Source: Peribacillus deserti
Lineage (GTDB): Bacteria > Bacillota > Bacilli > Bacillales > DSM-1321
Assembly (NCBI RefSeq): GCF_016909175.1
Contig: NZ_JAFBFI010000003.1
Coordinates: forward strand, 219,492-283,491
DNA length: 64,000 nt
Reading direction: 5' to 3'
The position numbers and the translations under genes were made by a program. The notes beneath the pieces were generated by a model. The model ran no database searches, was not told the origin of the DNA, and saw only the letters and a program-made list of their open reading frames with translations. Shown piece by piece: positions 1 through 8,417 of this stretch (positions are counted from its first letter, which is position 1; every line of letters begins with the position of its first letter).

Positions 1-119
1 TTGCAAAATAAAAACATGGCACCGTCTTACTTGGATATCAGTCCAGCTGCCGTTATTCTTAGGATATTTAAAAGGCTTTATATCGCTGCTCTCTTAGTCG
101 TCTTAAGGAGATGGGGTAA

Positions 120-320
120 TGTATAACCGGCTGGACATTTACACATCTCAGACAGCAAGAGGAACAAATAGCCAGACTGGCGGTCACTAAATTAACAGAA
201 ATGGTTAACGGAGAATGTCACATTCAAAAAGAAAACATTCCTGCCGCCCTGGTAATGGGAAAATCAACTTGCAGTCTAAAACATACAAAGGGCATGGATC
301 TTCCGAAGGTGAAGATATAA
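120..320 (+). pseudogene. LacI/GalR-family regulator, C-terminal remnant
   Basis: The frame from 132 to the stop at 318-320 reads like the end of a LacI/GalR effector-binding domain: an R-Q-x-E-E-Q-I-A-R-L-A-V helix, then K-L-T-E-M-V-N-G, then I-P-A-A-L-V-M-G-K-S. In LacI proteins this order is the 'T-V-R-Q-P ... A-V-x-x-L-x-x-L-I-x-G ... L-P-x-x-L-V-x-R-x-S' tail. A stop (taa at 123-125) lies just upstream in the same frame and no HTH domain or start is present, so only the tail survives. The sequence from 1 to 120 shows nothing recognisable in any frame. It probably marks an old sugar-utilisation locus that was deleted or extends left of the window. Confidence 0.5.
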
Positions 321-362
321 TTTTTAGCAAGGCGCTTGTTGTATAACAAATTAATAGGAAAT

Positions 363-397
363 AAAAAAAAAGCTTGAGTAATCCAAGCTTTTTTTGT
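363..397. terminator. Bidirectional rho-independent terminator
   Basis: Stem aagcttg / caagctt (370-376 / 384-390) with an A-run on the left and a T-run on the right, so it can stop transcripts from both sides. It lies just beyond the stop of the minus-strand MFS gene. Confidence 0.75.
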
Positions 398-402
398 CTA
401 AT

Positions 403-1809
403 TTATTCTTGTGTCATCTCATGTGCCGGCTTGCTGCTCTTTATAAAAAATGAAATGATTAAGCTTATCAGTGAAAGAACGGCAACGACGATAAAGGCGA
501 TATTGACTCCATACATATCAGGATGCTGAATGTCAGGCTGCTGTTTTGCCGTCTGGGCTGTTGTGGTCATAACGGTAACAAGTATAGCCGTCCCGACAGA
601 AGCTGCGATCATTTTCATGGTGTTGTCCATTGCAGCACCATGTGAAAGCAGACGTCTAGGCAGAAGGTTTAAGGCCGCTGTGGACACTGGCATCATTACC
701 ATAGACAGCCCGAGCATCCGTACGCTGTACAAAATGGTGATAAAGGTCATGGTAGTCCCTGGACCTAAATCGGTGAACGCGAAGGATGATACGGTAATAA
801 TTGTTAAGCCGGTGATCACCAGCCATCTTGCTCCGACTCGATCAAAAATCCGGCCGATAAATGGTGCCATAATCCCTGTAATTAATGCTCCTGGCAAGAT
901 GGCGATACCTGCTTCTAATGCTGTGAATCCCCGCATGTTCTGCATAAATAGGGGGATCAGCGTTTCGGCTCCAATGAGTCCCATGAAAGTTATCATTCCA
1001 ATCATAATTGCAAGCGGGAAGAAGGAGTATTTAAACACCCGAAACTCCAGCATAGGATGCTTCAATCTGAGCTGCCTTGTAATAAACCAGGCAAGAGCAG
1101 CTACTCCGATTGTAAGAGAAAGAAGTGTACTGCTTTCGGTCCAGCCATAATTACCTGCACTCGTAAATCCGTAAAGCAAGCCTCCAAATCCAAAAGAAGA
1201 TAATATAATCGATAGAACATCGACTTTTGGTCTGGTTACTTCTGTTACATTACGTAATGCTTTATAAGCAATCAGGATATCAATCAGCGCAATCGGCAGT
1301 ATGAAGAAAAACAAAACCCTCCACGAGTAATGCTCCGTTACCCAGCCGGACAAAGCCGGTCCGATCGCCGGCGCAAAGGAAATTACCAGCCCGACCAGCC
1401 CCATGGCCGCTCCTCGCTTATGAACAGGGAATATCATTAAGAAAACCGTCTGCATAAGCGGAAGCATAACACCGGCTCCGCTTGACTGGATGACCCTTCC
1501 AAGCAATAACATCTCAAAGTTAGGAGCAAGACCAGCTGCTAATGTACCAAGAGCAAAAATACTCATAGCCGAAATAAACAGCTGTCTCGTTGTAAATCGC
1601 TCCAATAAAAACGCGCTAATCGGAATCATTATTCCATTTACAAGCATAAAAACAGTAGTAAGCCACTGTGCGCTGTTCGCCGTAATATGCATTTCTGCCA
1701 TAACAGGCGGTATCGCCGTGATCATCAGCGTTTGATTCAGTATGGCGATAAACGTACCTGCGAGCAGCAGTGCTACAATTGTAGATTGTTTATAAGTTGA
1801 TTTCTCCAT
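403..1809 (-). CDS. MFS drug exporter, DHA2 (EmrB/QacA) type
   Basis: A 468-residue, almost wholly hydrophobic protein with many transmembrane helices. Family signs are the N-terminal L-N-Q-T-L-M-I-T-A-I-P-P motif in helix 1 (DHA2 motif D1), the R-x-x-x-R loop after helix 2-3 (F-T-T-R-Q-L), and motif C-like G-L-V-G-L-V-I-S-F-A-P-A-I-G-P in helix 5, which marks drug:H+ antiporters. DHA2 proteins usually have 14 helices and export cationic drugs, dyes or bile salts; the substrate here cannot be told. It is a single gene, with a terminator on its 3' side and no regulator of its own next to it. The ATG at 1809 follows an aggggaa ribosome binding site. Confidence 0.85.
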   Translation of the reverse strand: MEKSTYKQSTIVALLLAGTFIAILNQTLMITAIPPVMAEMHITANSAQWLTTVFMLVNGIMIPISAFLLERFTTRQLFISAMSIFALGTLAAGLAPNFEMLLLGRVIQSSGAGVMLPLMQTVFLMIFPVHKRGAAMGLVGLVISFAPAIGPALSGWVTEHYSWRVLFFFILPIALIDILIAYKALRNVTEVTRPKVDVLSIILSSFGFGGLLYGFTSAGNYGWTESSTLLSLTIGVAALAWFITRQLRLKHPMLEFRVFKYSFFPLAIMIGMITFMGLIGAETLIPLFMQNMRGFTALEAGIAILPGALITGIMAPFIGRIFDRVGARWLVITGLTIITVSSFAFTDLGPGTTMTFITILYSVRMLGLSMVMMPVSTAALNLLPRRLLSHGAAMDNTMKMIAASVGTAILVTVMTTTAQTAKQQPDIQHPDMYGVNIAFIVVAVLSLISLIISFFIKSSKPAHEMTQE

Positions 1810-2119
1810 TTATTGGTTCCCCTATTCCTTTTTCTGTAGTGATCTATTATGTATCCCAGGCTCAAAGAACCTTACAAAATCATAATGGAGTCGGTCATGA
1901 TTTCCTTAAACATATATTGTGTAGATTACACGAAAAAATAGTATAAACCTAACCATTTGCTCTAAAAAAGATATTTTACATGAAGGGATAGAAAGCTGCA
2001 AACTGGAAAGACTATTTTTCAATTATAATGTAGAGTTTTACCCGAGAATAGGAATGCAGTGTTTAAAAAAGGAAGATAAACATTGAGATGTAGATGATGT
2101 TTTTGGTTGAACATAAAGA
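1810..2119. other. Gene-free intergenic stretch
   Basis: AT-rich sequence between the start of the exporter and the terminator of the pseudouridine synthase. It must hold the exporter promoter, but I see no convincing -35/-10 pair, repeat or operator. Confidence 0.4.
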
Positions 2120-2148
2120 AAGGGATGACTGATTAAAAGTCATCCCTT
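2120..2148. terminator. Rho-independent terminator of the rluF-like gene
   Basis: An 11-bp perfect stem (aagggatgact / agtcatccctt) with a 7-nt loop. On the minus strand it is followed by a short T-rich tail; on the plus strand by ttcattttttacc, so it may work both ways. Confidence 0.75.
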
Positions 2149-2154
2149 CATTTT

Positions 2155-2862
2155 TTACCATTCCCGCGGCTCATAGTTTAGATCTGCGAACAGCTGGTTG
2201 CGTTCTTTCTTTGTTAAATCTCTCCATTGTCCAACAGGGAGATTATTCAAGTGAATATTCATGATTCGAGTACGCTGCAGTCTGTACACTTCGTATCCAA
2301 GTGCTTCACACATACGGCGAATTTGTCGATTTAAACCTTGTGTCAAAGTGATTTGAAACACAAATTTTGATAATTGGACGACTTCACAAGGAAGTGTTTT
2401 TGTATCAAGAATTTTTACCCCTTCTGCCATTTGCTTTAAGAAGGCGGGGGTGATTGGCTTATCTACTGAAACAATGTATTCTTTTTCATGTTTATTTTCG
2501 GCACGCAATATTTCGTTTACGATATCTCCATCATTCGTAAGCAGGATTAAGCCTTCTGAATCCTTATCAAGACGGCCGATATGATGAATACGTAAAGGAT
2601 GATTCACTAAATCAATAATATTTCCTTTTACATGCTTTTCCGTCGTGCTAGTAATTCCTACCGGCTTATTCAAGGCAATATACACATGATTTCTAGCCAT
2701 GCGAATCTGGTCTCCACTTACCCTCACATCATCCCCTGGCTGAACTTGGCTGCCAATTTTCGCAATGGACCCGTTTATAGTTACTCTTCCTTCACTAATT
2801 AATTTATCTGCCCCGCGCCTGGAAGTTTTTCCAGTCTCGCTTATAAATTTATTTATTCTCAA
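2155..2862 (-). CDS. rluF: 23S rRNA pseudouridine synthase, RluF-like (RsuA/RluB/E/F family)
   Basis: 235 residues. An S4 RNA-binding domain occupies about residues 1-50 ([10 protein letters not shown], then S-R-R-G-A-D-K-L-I). The catalytic domain follows, with the family motif G-R-L-D at 96-99; Asp99 is the expected nucleophile. The L-N-K-P-x-G-I motif (64-70) and the C-terminal Q-I-R-R-M-C-x-x-L-G-Y segment are those of RluF/RluB enzymes, which convert specific uridines in 23S rRNA (RluF: U2604 in E. coli). The chosen start is TTG at 2862, preceded by aaggatgggg about 7 nt upstream. It is a monocistronic gene. The exact target uridine cannot be read from sequence. Confidence 0.85.
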   Translation of the reverse strand: MRINKFISETGKTSRRGADKLISEGRVTINGSIAKIGSQVQPGDDVRVSGDQIRMARNHVYIALNKPVGITSTTEKHVKGNIIDLVNHPLRIHHIGRLDKDSEGLILLTNDGDIVNEILRAENKHEKEYIVSVDKPITPAFLKQMAEGVKILDTKTLPCEVVQLSKFVFQITLTQGLNRQIRRMCEALGYEVYRLQRTRIMNIHLNNLPVGQWRDLTKKERNQLFADLNYEPREW

Positions 2863-3637
2863 AGGTTAACCCCATCCTTATGTGTAAGTATTTTTTCAGT
2901 TTACCCAATTCTCGCATTGATTTTAAGTAATAAGGACGAAAAACATCGTTCTCAGCCTTTTTAGACATATATCGAGAGGTAGGTGTGATGCCTATTTTTT
3001 TCACTATATATCTTACAATATCTAAATACTTGTTAGCAATATCTCTAAATAACGGAAAAGTATTTCTATTAAAGGTGTGATATTTAGGGGCAGGTACAGG
3101 TTGAAGGGTAAAGGTAAGGAAAGATGGAAGAGTCAACTTGAAAGCGACCGATATTCAAAAAGCGAATACGCAGATTGGTTCTGATTTCGACATTTGATTG
3201 TGTATTTCAGTCTTCCAGGACGCCGATTATCAAGCGAAAAGGAATACAGAAAGGATAAGGGGAACTGTAGCTTACGTTGAATTTAAGGATAATAAAAATA
3301 TAAAATATATGTATATTAAGTGGAGACAAAGGAGTCATATTCAAAAGCATTGCACTTATAATAACGTAGAAACAAAACCGGTAGAATGGGCAAAAACTGA
3401 AAAGTTAATTCAGAAAGACGGATTAAATCTTGGATAAAAAGCCCTTCTCATTCGAGAGGAGCTTATTTATTTCCTATAGATATTACCAGCAAAAAAAGGG
3501 ATTTTGTTTTTGCTGACATAACGGCTGCTGTTAAAAGTATGCCTAACAAACTAAAGATCCTGATCAGGAACCGCACGTTTTTCACCTTTTTTAAATCTTC
3601 ATGTTTCTTTAAGAGGGGCCCCTTTTTCTATAATCTT
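2863..3637. other. Intergenic stretch with only weak open frames
   Basis: Two unsupported frames lie here (minus 2849-3136, 95 residues; plus 3198-3437, 79 residues). Neither has a recognisable domain or a good ribosome binding site, and the first overlaps the start of the rluF-like gene. A hairpin at about 3440-3466 (agcccttctc / gagaggagct) is followed by a T-run on the minus strand. Likely decayed coding DNA. Confidence 0.3.
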
Positions 3638-4054
3638 TTACGAGCGATTATATTTGCGAAATAGTTTTTTAGTTATAAGTAAAACTGCCGAAATCGCCAC
3701 AAATACAAAGAAAAAAACAATGAAACCCCATAGTCCCACAATTGCATCTTGAAATTCCATGTTACCTCTGCTTGTTAAAGCTTGTTGAATTTCTATCGCG
3801 AACACCAATACTACCATAAAAGTAAAAGTATAGAGAAAAGACAGTATAATAATTCCATAAGGAATTTTAGATAAGAATTTTGATACTAATAGAACAAAAA
3901 TAAAAGCTAAAATGCCGATTATGCCCATGAGCCAAAAATGTAAGTCTTTATCAGTTAAATTAAAGTTTGAATGATATGCTCTCACCTGAATAAAATCATG
4001 GAGATCATTTAATATTTCAGCCAGCCTAAGTATTACATCTTTCAACTTCTTCAA
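3638..4054 (-). CDS. Small membrane protein, unknown function
   Basis: 138 residues. The first 37 are polar, with a helix-like K-D-V-I-L-R-L-A-E-I-L stretch, followed by three clear hydrophobic segments at about 38-60, 64-88 and 107-132, and a basic C-terminus (K-K-L-F-R-K-Y-N-R-S). The start is TTG at 4054, 9 nt after an aagggg ribosome binding site. No family is recognised. It stands alone, divergent from the next plus-strand gene. Confidence 0.55.
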   Translation of the reverse strand: MKKLKDVILRLAEILNDLHDFIQVRAYHSNFNLTDKDLHFWLMGIIGILAFIFVLLVSKFLSKIPYGIIILSFLYTFTFMVVLVFAIEIQQALTSRGNMEFQDAIVGLWGFIVFFFVFVAISAVLLITKKLFRKYNRS

Positions 4055-4219
4055 CCCCTTTGCCTTTTAATTATAACACTATGAAAAAGATGTTAATTAA
4101 TATCTATTTAAACGCTAACTTTTTAGGATAAAGATATATTTTTTTGACAATTTTGTGAACCGGAAGGAGAATGGGGAATACAAAAAGAATATCTCTATGA
4201 AAAAAGAGGTGGGATTGCT

Positions 4220-4405
4220 ATGCAAACTAAAGCTAATACTCTACTGGCTACTAAGTGTTCATGGTGCAAAAAAGAATTGGATAAAATCGACTTAATTATG
4301 ATTGATGAGTCAAATGCACTTACTCATATTCAGTGTCCAACTAAAGCAGATATACCTATTAAAGATGTAGGGTATTATAAAGATGTTGTAGAAAAATATT
4401 CATAG
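4220..4405 (+). CDS. Small CxxC/HxxC protein, possible zinc ribbon
   Basis: 61 residues with C-S-W-C at 13-16 and H-I-Q-C at 36-39, spaced as in small zinc-knuckle or treble-clef proteins. An agaggtggga ribosome binding site sits upstream of the ATG and a terminator follows the stop within 10 nt, so it looks like a true one-gene unit. No named family is recognised; metal binding is inference from the four ligands. Confidence 0.6.
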   Translation: MQTKANTLLATKCSWCKKELDKIDLIMIDESNALTHIQCPTKADIPIKDVGYYKDVVEKYS

Positions 4406-4412
4406 AATGACA

Positions 4413-4442
4413 AAAAGGCCCTTTGCGAGAGGGGCTTTTTTG
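4413..4442 (+). terminator. Rho-independent terminator
   Basis: GC-rich hairpin gccc-ttt-gcg-aga-gggc flanked by A-run and T-run directly after the stop of the CxxC protein. Confidence 0.75.
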
Positions 4443-4474
4443 CTTCGATGAATGAATAGCGGCAGCCGCAAGCT

Positions 4475-4687
4475 TTGTATTTCTTAATCATTTTGTGGAA
4501 CGAAAAAGTGTACGCTCCATTTAAAGGAAGCATTCATATAATCAAGAACAAAGACAGCCTTGTACAATATGGGAAAGTAAAGGAAGAACTGAAAGCTTCA
4601 TCCACGGGTCTATTTGGTAAGGAGTTACAAGGGGCAATGGCCATAATCACCGTTGGGATAAAAATTGATAATCTAGTGAGCAATTAA
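4475..4687 (+). pseudogene. Probable C-terminal gene remnant
   Basis: An open frame of about 70 residues (N-E-K-V-Y-A-P-F-K-G-S ... I-K-I-D-N-L-V-S-N) that reads like real protein, but it starts right behind a terminator, has only a TTG and no ribosome binding site, and lacks a recognisable domain. It is followed at once by its own terminator. I take it as the tail of a lost gene. Confidence 0.3.
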
Positions 4688-4693
4688 AGAAAG

Positions 4694-4748
4694 AGCCGAT
4701 TTTCATCTCAAAAAAATGGAATGAAATCCGGCTTTTTTATGACGCTTT
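4694..4748 (+). terminator. Rho-independent terminator
   Basis: agccg-attttcat / atgaaat-ccggct stem followed by tttttt. Confidence 0.6.
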
Positions 4749-4821
4749 CCTAGTGTTTCAGAAATTCGGTAAATATACAGAGCACTATAAAAAGCGCGGC
4801 TATATTTTTTTGCATAAGTTT

Positions 4822-6282
4822 TTAACGGTCAGGATCTTTTGGATTAAGCGGACGGGGCCTGCGCCTTTTCAAAGGAATTGGCGACCTAAATAGTACGTCC
4901 CGAAACGCTTTATAATTAAAAGGAATAAGCGGCCAAAGATATGGAACTCCAAACGACTGCAGCCTTGCAAGCATGATGACGAATAAGACTACTCCAATGA
5001 CATATCCAAAAGAGTGAAATGCTGCAGTTAGGATGAGCAGGGCTATCCGGATAAGTCTGTTTGCTAAGCTCATTTCATAGCTTGGAGTGGCAAAGGTGCC
5101 AATGGATACTACTGCCAAGTATAAGATTACTTCATTAGTAAGCAGACCTACCTCTACCGCTATTTGTCCAATCAATAAAGCCGCAATCAAACCGAGTGCT
5201 GTTGCCAGAGATGATGGTGTATGAATGGACGCCATCCTCAGCATATCAATACCAATCTCAACGAAAAGAATTTGCAGGAATAATGGCACTTCACCTCTAT
5301 CATTTGGACCGATATAAGAAAGATGCTCCGGAAGCAGGCTTGGATCAATTGAAACCAAATACCAAAGCGGAAGCAAAAAAATGGACGCCCATACAGCAAT
5401 AAACCGGACCCAGCGCAAATATGCCCCTACTAAAGGCTTATTTCGATATTCTTCCGCATGATGCAGGTGATGCCAGAAGGTTGTGGGGGTTATAATCACA
5501 CTAGGCGACCCGTCTACAATTATACATACATGACCTTCAAAAAGATGAGCTGCAGCGGTATCGGGCCTTTCCGTGAATCTTACTAAAGGATAGGGGTTCC
5601 AATACCTCCCTGCCACAAATTCTTCGATCGACTTTTCGGCCATTGGCACGCCATCCGTATCAATTTCCGACAGGGACTTTTTAATTTCAGACACAAGGTC
5701 AGGATCAGCAATATCTTCAATGTAGCTTACAACAACGTCCGTCTTGGATCTCCTGCCGACCTGCATATACTCCATTCTGAGTGTGCGATCCCTGATCCTT
5801 CTTCTCGTTAAGGCCGTATTAAAGACAATGGTTTCTACATATCCATCTCTTGCACCCCTGACTACTCTCTCCGTATCCGGTTCTTCAGGACCGCGCACAG
5901 GATAGGTTCTTGCATCAATTATAATGACTTTGTCTAGTCCATCAACCACCAGTGCAGTTGGACCTGATAAGACGGTGTCCACTACTTTATTCAAATCATC
6001 TGCGGTTTCGACCTCGACATAAGGGATGTAGGTCTTAACTAATTTTTTTAAAGTATCGGCTTCTATCTGCTCTTTTTTTAAGCTCCCCAAAGTCCTCATG
6101 ATGTGAAGTAAGATATCATCTTTAACAAAGCCATCCACAAAATAGAAAGCCATTTTCCTTTCGCCGTACTCAACATCCAGATGGATGATGTCAAAGCTCT
6201 TTCCAATCCCTAACTCATTATTTAAATAAGATATATTATCATCAATACTGGTGTTTACATTTACCTTAACTACCTGTTCCAT
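4822..6282 (-). CDS. spoVAF: Stage V sporulation protein AF homologue (GerA family)
   Basis: 486 residues, the length of SpoVAF (about 490). The N-terminal half is the soluble GerA domain (about 1-285), with family stretches G-P-T-A-L-V-V-D-G, R-G-P-E-E-P-D-T-E-R-V-V-R-G and F-x-E-G-H-V-C-I-I-V-D-G-S-P. About five membrane helices follow (290-440), with the loop P-S-Y-E-M-S-L-A-N-R. The tail R-P-R-P-L-N-P-K-D-P-D-R is characteristic of SpoVAF rather than GerAA/GerBA/GerKA. In Bacillus, SpoVAF sits in the spore inner membrane and with FigP/YqhR (5AF/FigP complex) amplifies germination. Here it stands alone, without spoVAA-AE. Start ATG follows gaggtgaa. A weak forespore-type promoter (ggaatt, 17 bp, catattg) lies very close to the start. 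Confidence 0.85.
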   Translation of the reverse strand: MEQVVKVNVNTSIDDNISYLNNELGIGKSFDIIHLDVEYGERKMAFYFVDGFVKDDILLHIMRTLGSLKKEQIEADTLKKLVKTYIPYVEVETADDLNKVVDTVLSGPTALVVDGLDKVIIIDARTYPVRGPEEPDTERVVRGARDGYVETIVFNTALTRRRIRDRTLRMEYMQVGRRSKTDVVVSYIEDIADPDLVSEIKKSLSEIDTDGVPMAEKSIEEFVAGRYWNPYPLVRFTERPDTAAAHLFEGHVCIIVDGSPSVIITPTTFWHHLHHAEEYRNKPLVGAYLRWVRFIAVWASIFLLPLWYLVSIDPSLLPEHLSYIGPNDRGEVPLFLQILFVEIGIDMLRMASIHTPSSLATALGLIAALLIGQIAVEVGLLTNEVILYLAVVSIGTFATPSYEMSLANRLIRIALLILTAAFHSFGYVIGVVLFVIMLARLQSFGVPYLWPLIPFNYKAFRDVLFRSPIPLKRRRPRPLNPKDPDR

Positions 6283-6526
6283 TTTTCACCTCAGAAGCAA
6301 TATGCAATGATTCCTGTACTAAATTCCATGATTGACATTGGGGGGAAATATCATACTTCTAGGAAAAGGGTTAGTTAAACGGAAAAGTTATAATAAGCAG
6401 GTTTTTATTCATTAGAGCTTCTCAGTATTTACTTGGATACAAGGAAAGGAGGAAGAGCTGGCAAAAATTCTGGGTGGAATTTTTTAAGATCTTTAAATAG
6501 AGAGAGGATATTTGCCAGAGACATTA

Positions 6527-6801
6527 ATTGTGCCATTATTGGAAGAAATTAAGCCAAAATCGAAAACAATTAAGCCAGTTTCTGAAATAATTGCATCGGA
6601 TAAAAAAATAATTGAGCCAAACTGAAAATTCATCGGAGAAAGGCCCTGGCTAAATATGCATTAAGGCATCCTGGAGATTTGATTAAGCCGTTTTCTAGAG
6701 TATTGAGCCGTTGCTTCATTAAATTCACCATACAGAAGGTAATTGAGTTAATAACAAATTCATAAATGGCAGAAAATAAAAATGAACACTCTGATTGAGC
6801 C
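6527..6801. repeat. Phased degenerate 21-bp repeat array (word ATTRAGCC)
   Basis: The word attaagcc/attgagcc or a near variant starts at 6527 (attgtgcc), 6548, 6569, 6590 (attgcatc) and 6611, exactly 21 bp apart, and again at 6682, 6702, 6723 (attcacca), 6742 (attgagtt) and 6794. Within the first block the unit is roughly ATTRAGCCAnnnTnGAAAAnA. The array lies in a 767-bp gene-free stretch (6283-7049) between spoVAF and the DUF4395 gene. The first block also forms an open frame from TTG 6512 (about 37 codons), but the later change to 19-20 bp spacing argues against coding. Confidence 0.6.
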
Positions 6802-7049
6802 TGGTAATATAGTATTGTGCTATGCTAAAAGCAAAAACCAGCAGTCCAAGTGTGCCACTTATTTTAATGTAGGACAAACCTGCAGGGAATCGTGTATTTC
6901 TTGCTGCTTCACTTTATAAAGTTAAAAAAGTGCGCAACATTCTCAAAGTATGATAAGATGAATGAACAATTCATAGTAATATACTATGATATATAGGATT
7001 TTGATTTAAATATCATTAAATTGGTGTTGGTTCATCAGGAGGTACTCAC

Positions 7050-7451
7050 ATGGGTATACCAAAACCTTTGGTTCAACTAAATCAATCATTTATCGTTTTA
7101 AGTGTTCTTGTCGCATTGGTATCATATAAATTAATACTATTACTTCCATTTGTTATAGGCGTGTACACGTTAATAACAAAGAAGAACCCCATTATTTTGA
7201 TAGGGAAGAGATTTTTAAAAAAACCGTTATCCCAGTATATAATGGAGGACAAAGACCAGCAGCTCTTTAATCAATGGATCGCAACAGTATGTCTTGGATT
7301 GTCACTAGCTTTCTTCCAACTCGGATGGAACACATTAGCCTATATGTTTAGTATTATGGTAATGTTAGCTGCTGGGATCGCTTTATTAGGTTTTTGCATT
7401 GGTTGTTTTATAAGATATCGTTATATTATGTGGAAACATAAAAGAGCCTGA
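7050..7451 (+). CDS. DUF4395 family membrane protein
   Basis: 133 residues. It begins with the typical G-I-P-K-P-L-V-Q-L-N-Q-S and ends with G-F-C-I-G-C-F-I-R, both hallmark segments of DUF4395 proteins, which have about four membrane helices and often occur near thioredoxin/sulfur genes. No such neighbour is present here. An aggaggtactcac ribosome binding site precedes the ATG. The family's function is unknown; the paired cysteines of the last helix hint at redox or metal chemistry, but this is inference. Confidence 0.8.
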   Translation: MGIPKPLVQLNQSFIVLSVLVALVSYKLILLLPFVIGVYTLITKKNPIILIGKRFLKKPLSQYIMEDKDQQLFNQWIATVCLGLSLAFFQLGWNTLAYMFSIMVMLAAGIALLGFCIGCFIRYRYIMWKHKRA

Positions 7452-7484
7452 CAAAATGAGACTCATTCATATTAGATTATGAAC

Positions 7485-7535
7485 AAGCCCCTTATCAGTG
7501 TTTGCTTTGTAAACAACGATAAGGGGCTTTCTTAT
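7485..7535 (+). terminator. Rho-independent terminator after the DUF4395 gene
   Basis: A 12-bp perfect stem aagccccttatc / gataaggggctt (7485-7496 / 7518-7529) followed by tcttat. Confidence 0.8.
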
Positions 7536-7599
7536 AATTCACTTTGTCTAATCATACAATTATTTGCAGAAAATTATTTATTGGGACAACACTTATTTT

Positions 7600-7613
7600 T
7601 GTAAGCGATTTAA
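7600..7613. promoter_or_regulatory. Possible CcpA cre site
   Basis: tgtaagcgatttaa matches the cre consensus TGWAARCGNTWNCW at 13 of 14 positions. It lies about 90 bp before the small open frame at 7704. Only a sequence match. Confidence 0.35.
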
Positions 7614-7703
7614 TTTATAATGTTGCTTAACACTAATATTTTTATGTAGAAGAGAGTCTATATTGGGAACAATACTAAAATGGGGTTTACAAGGGAGGAA
7701 AGT

Positions 7704-7841
7704 ATGAATATAAAAGAAAATAATCTGTCACTGGCTAATTATGTGTTACATGATCGATTTCAATTAAACTCGTACATTACTAATTTGTTCAAACATTTTC
7801 ACCATTGTTCAGCCAGTCCATTGGTAAAAGATAAGAAATAA
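7704..7841 (+). CDS. Small 45-residue protein, unknown
   Basis: ATG preceded by a strong gggaggaaag ribosome binding site, 45 codons, stop taa. The product begins M-N-I-K-E-N-N-L-S-L and is rich in H, N and L, with K-H-F-H-H-C near the middle; no signal peptide or known domain. The excellent ribosome binding site is the main reason to believe it. It may be a small regulatory or sporulation peptide, but nothing in the sequence shows the role. Confidence 0.45.
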   Translation: MNIKENNLSLANYVLHDRFQLNSYITNLFKHFHHCSASPLVKDKK

Positions 7842-8177
7842 TCAGAGAAGGGTATTTATTATGATTAAGATTACTTTGTAAGCGATCTTGTTGTTCTGGT
7901 CAGAATAAACAGAGATCGCTTATTGTTATTTCCTATAGTTGACAAGTGTAAGAAAATGAACCCTCGATATTTTGAACTGTATATCCGTGTATTTTTCCCC
8001 AAAAAAGGGGTCATTAATGTGGCAAAGGTCTTTTGCCAGCATAACTGTTGTTCATCCCTAAGTCCATGCATCCGGATCGCTCCTGTTTGTCATCGCCAGC
8101 TGGCTCGCATAAAGCAGCTGATTTACGCGAAACTGAAAGCTTCTAGAGCCAGTAAGTTCTACCTGTTATCATAAAGA
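7842..8177. other. Intergenic stretch with an inverted repeat
   Basis: Contains the perfect repeat taagcgatct / agatcgctta (about 7879-7920, 22-nt loop), and a short ccccaaaaaagggg hairpin near 7998. An open frame at 7923-8174 has no ribosome binding site or domain and is not called. Confidence 0.35.
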
Positions 8178-8205
8178 GTTAAGGTGAAATATCTGTGACC
8201 TTAAC
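8178..8205. promoter_or_regulatory. Inverted repeat upstream of ftsZ
   Basis: Perfect 8-bp repeat gttaaggt / accttaac with a 12-nt spacer, 213 bp before the ftsZ start. It could be an operator or a leader hairpin. Confidence 0.4.
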
Positions 8206-8309
8206 CTTACAAATCCTTTTTATCTATCTTCGTCTTTAATGTTCTTCGAAAGGGCCTCCTAAAAACAAGTTAGGATATTATTAAAATTGAAATGGAAGAG
8301 GGCTGTCAA

Positions 8310-8342
8310 TTAGGTATTTCCCTTTCCAGCTAAAATACCTAA
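8310..8342 (+). promoter_or_regulatory. Hairpin in the ftsZ leader
   Basis: Perfect 10-bp stem ttaggtattt / aaatacctaa around a 13-nt loop, 75 bp before the ftsZ start codon, without a T-run. It would fold in the leader RNA if transcription starts upstream. Confidence 0.45.
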
Positions 8343-8417
8343 GATTGAATGATTATGAATTCTTCAACCTTTAAAAAGCTATTAAATTTTTATTTAAAAG
8401 AAAGAGGAGGAACAAAT

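Noticed and set aside
2849..3136. 95-residue minus-strand frame before the rluF-like gene
   Set aside because: Overlaps the rluF ribosome binding site and start, has no recognisable domain or ribosome binding site of its own.
3198..3437. 79-residue plus-strand frame
   Set aside because: No ribosome binding site, no domain, low coding character; possibly decayed DNA.
6512..6625. 37-codon peptide from TTG across the 21-bp array
   Set aside because: Possible by frame and a gagagg site, but the repeat period later shifts to 19-20 bp and no homologue is known to me; treated as a repeat instead.
7923..8174. 83-residue plus-strand frame with many Cys
   Set aside because: No ribosome binding site, crosses a ccccaaaaaagggg hairpin, composition not protein-like.
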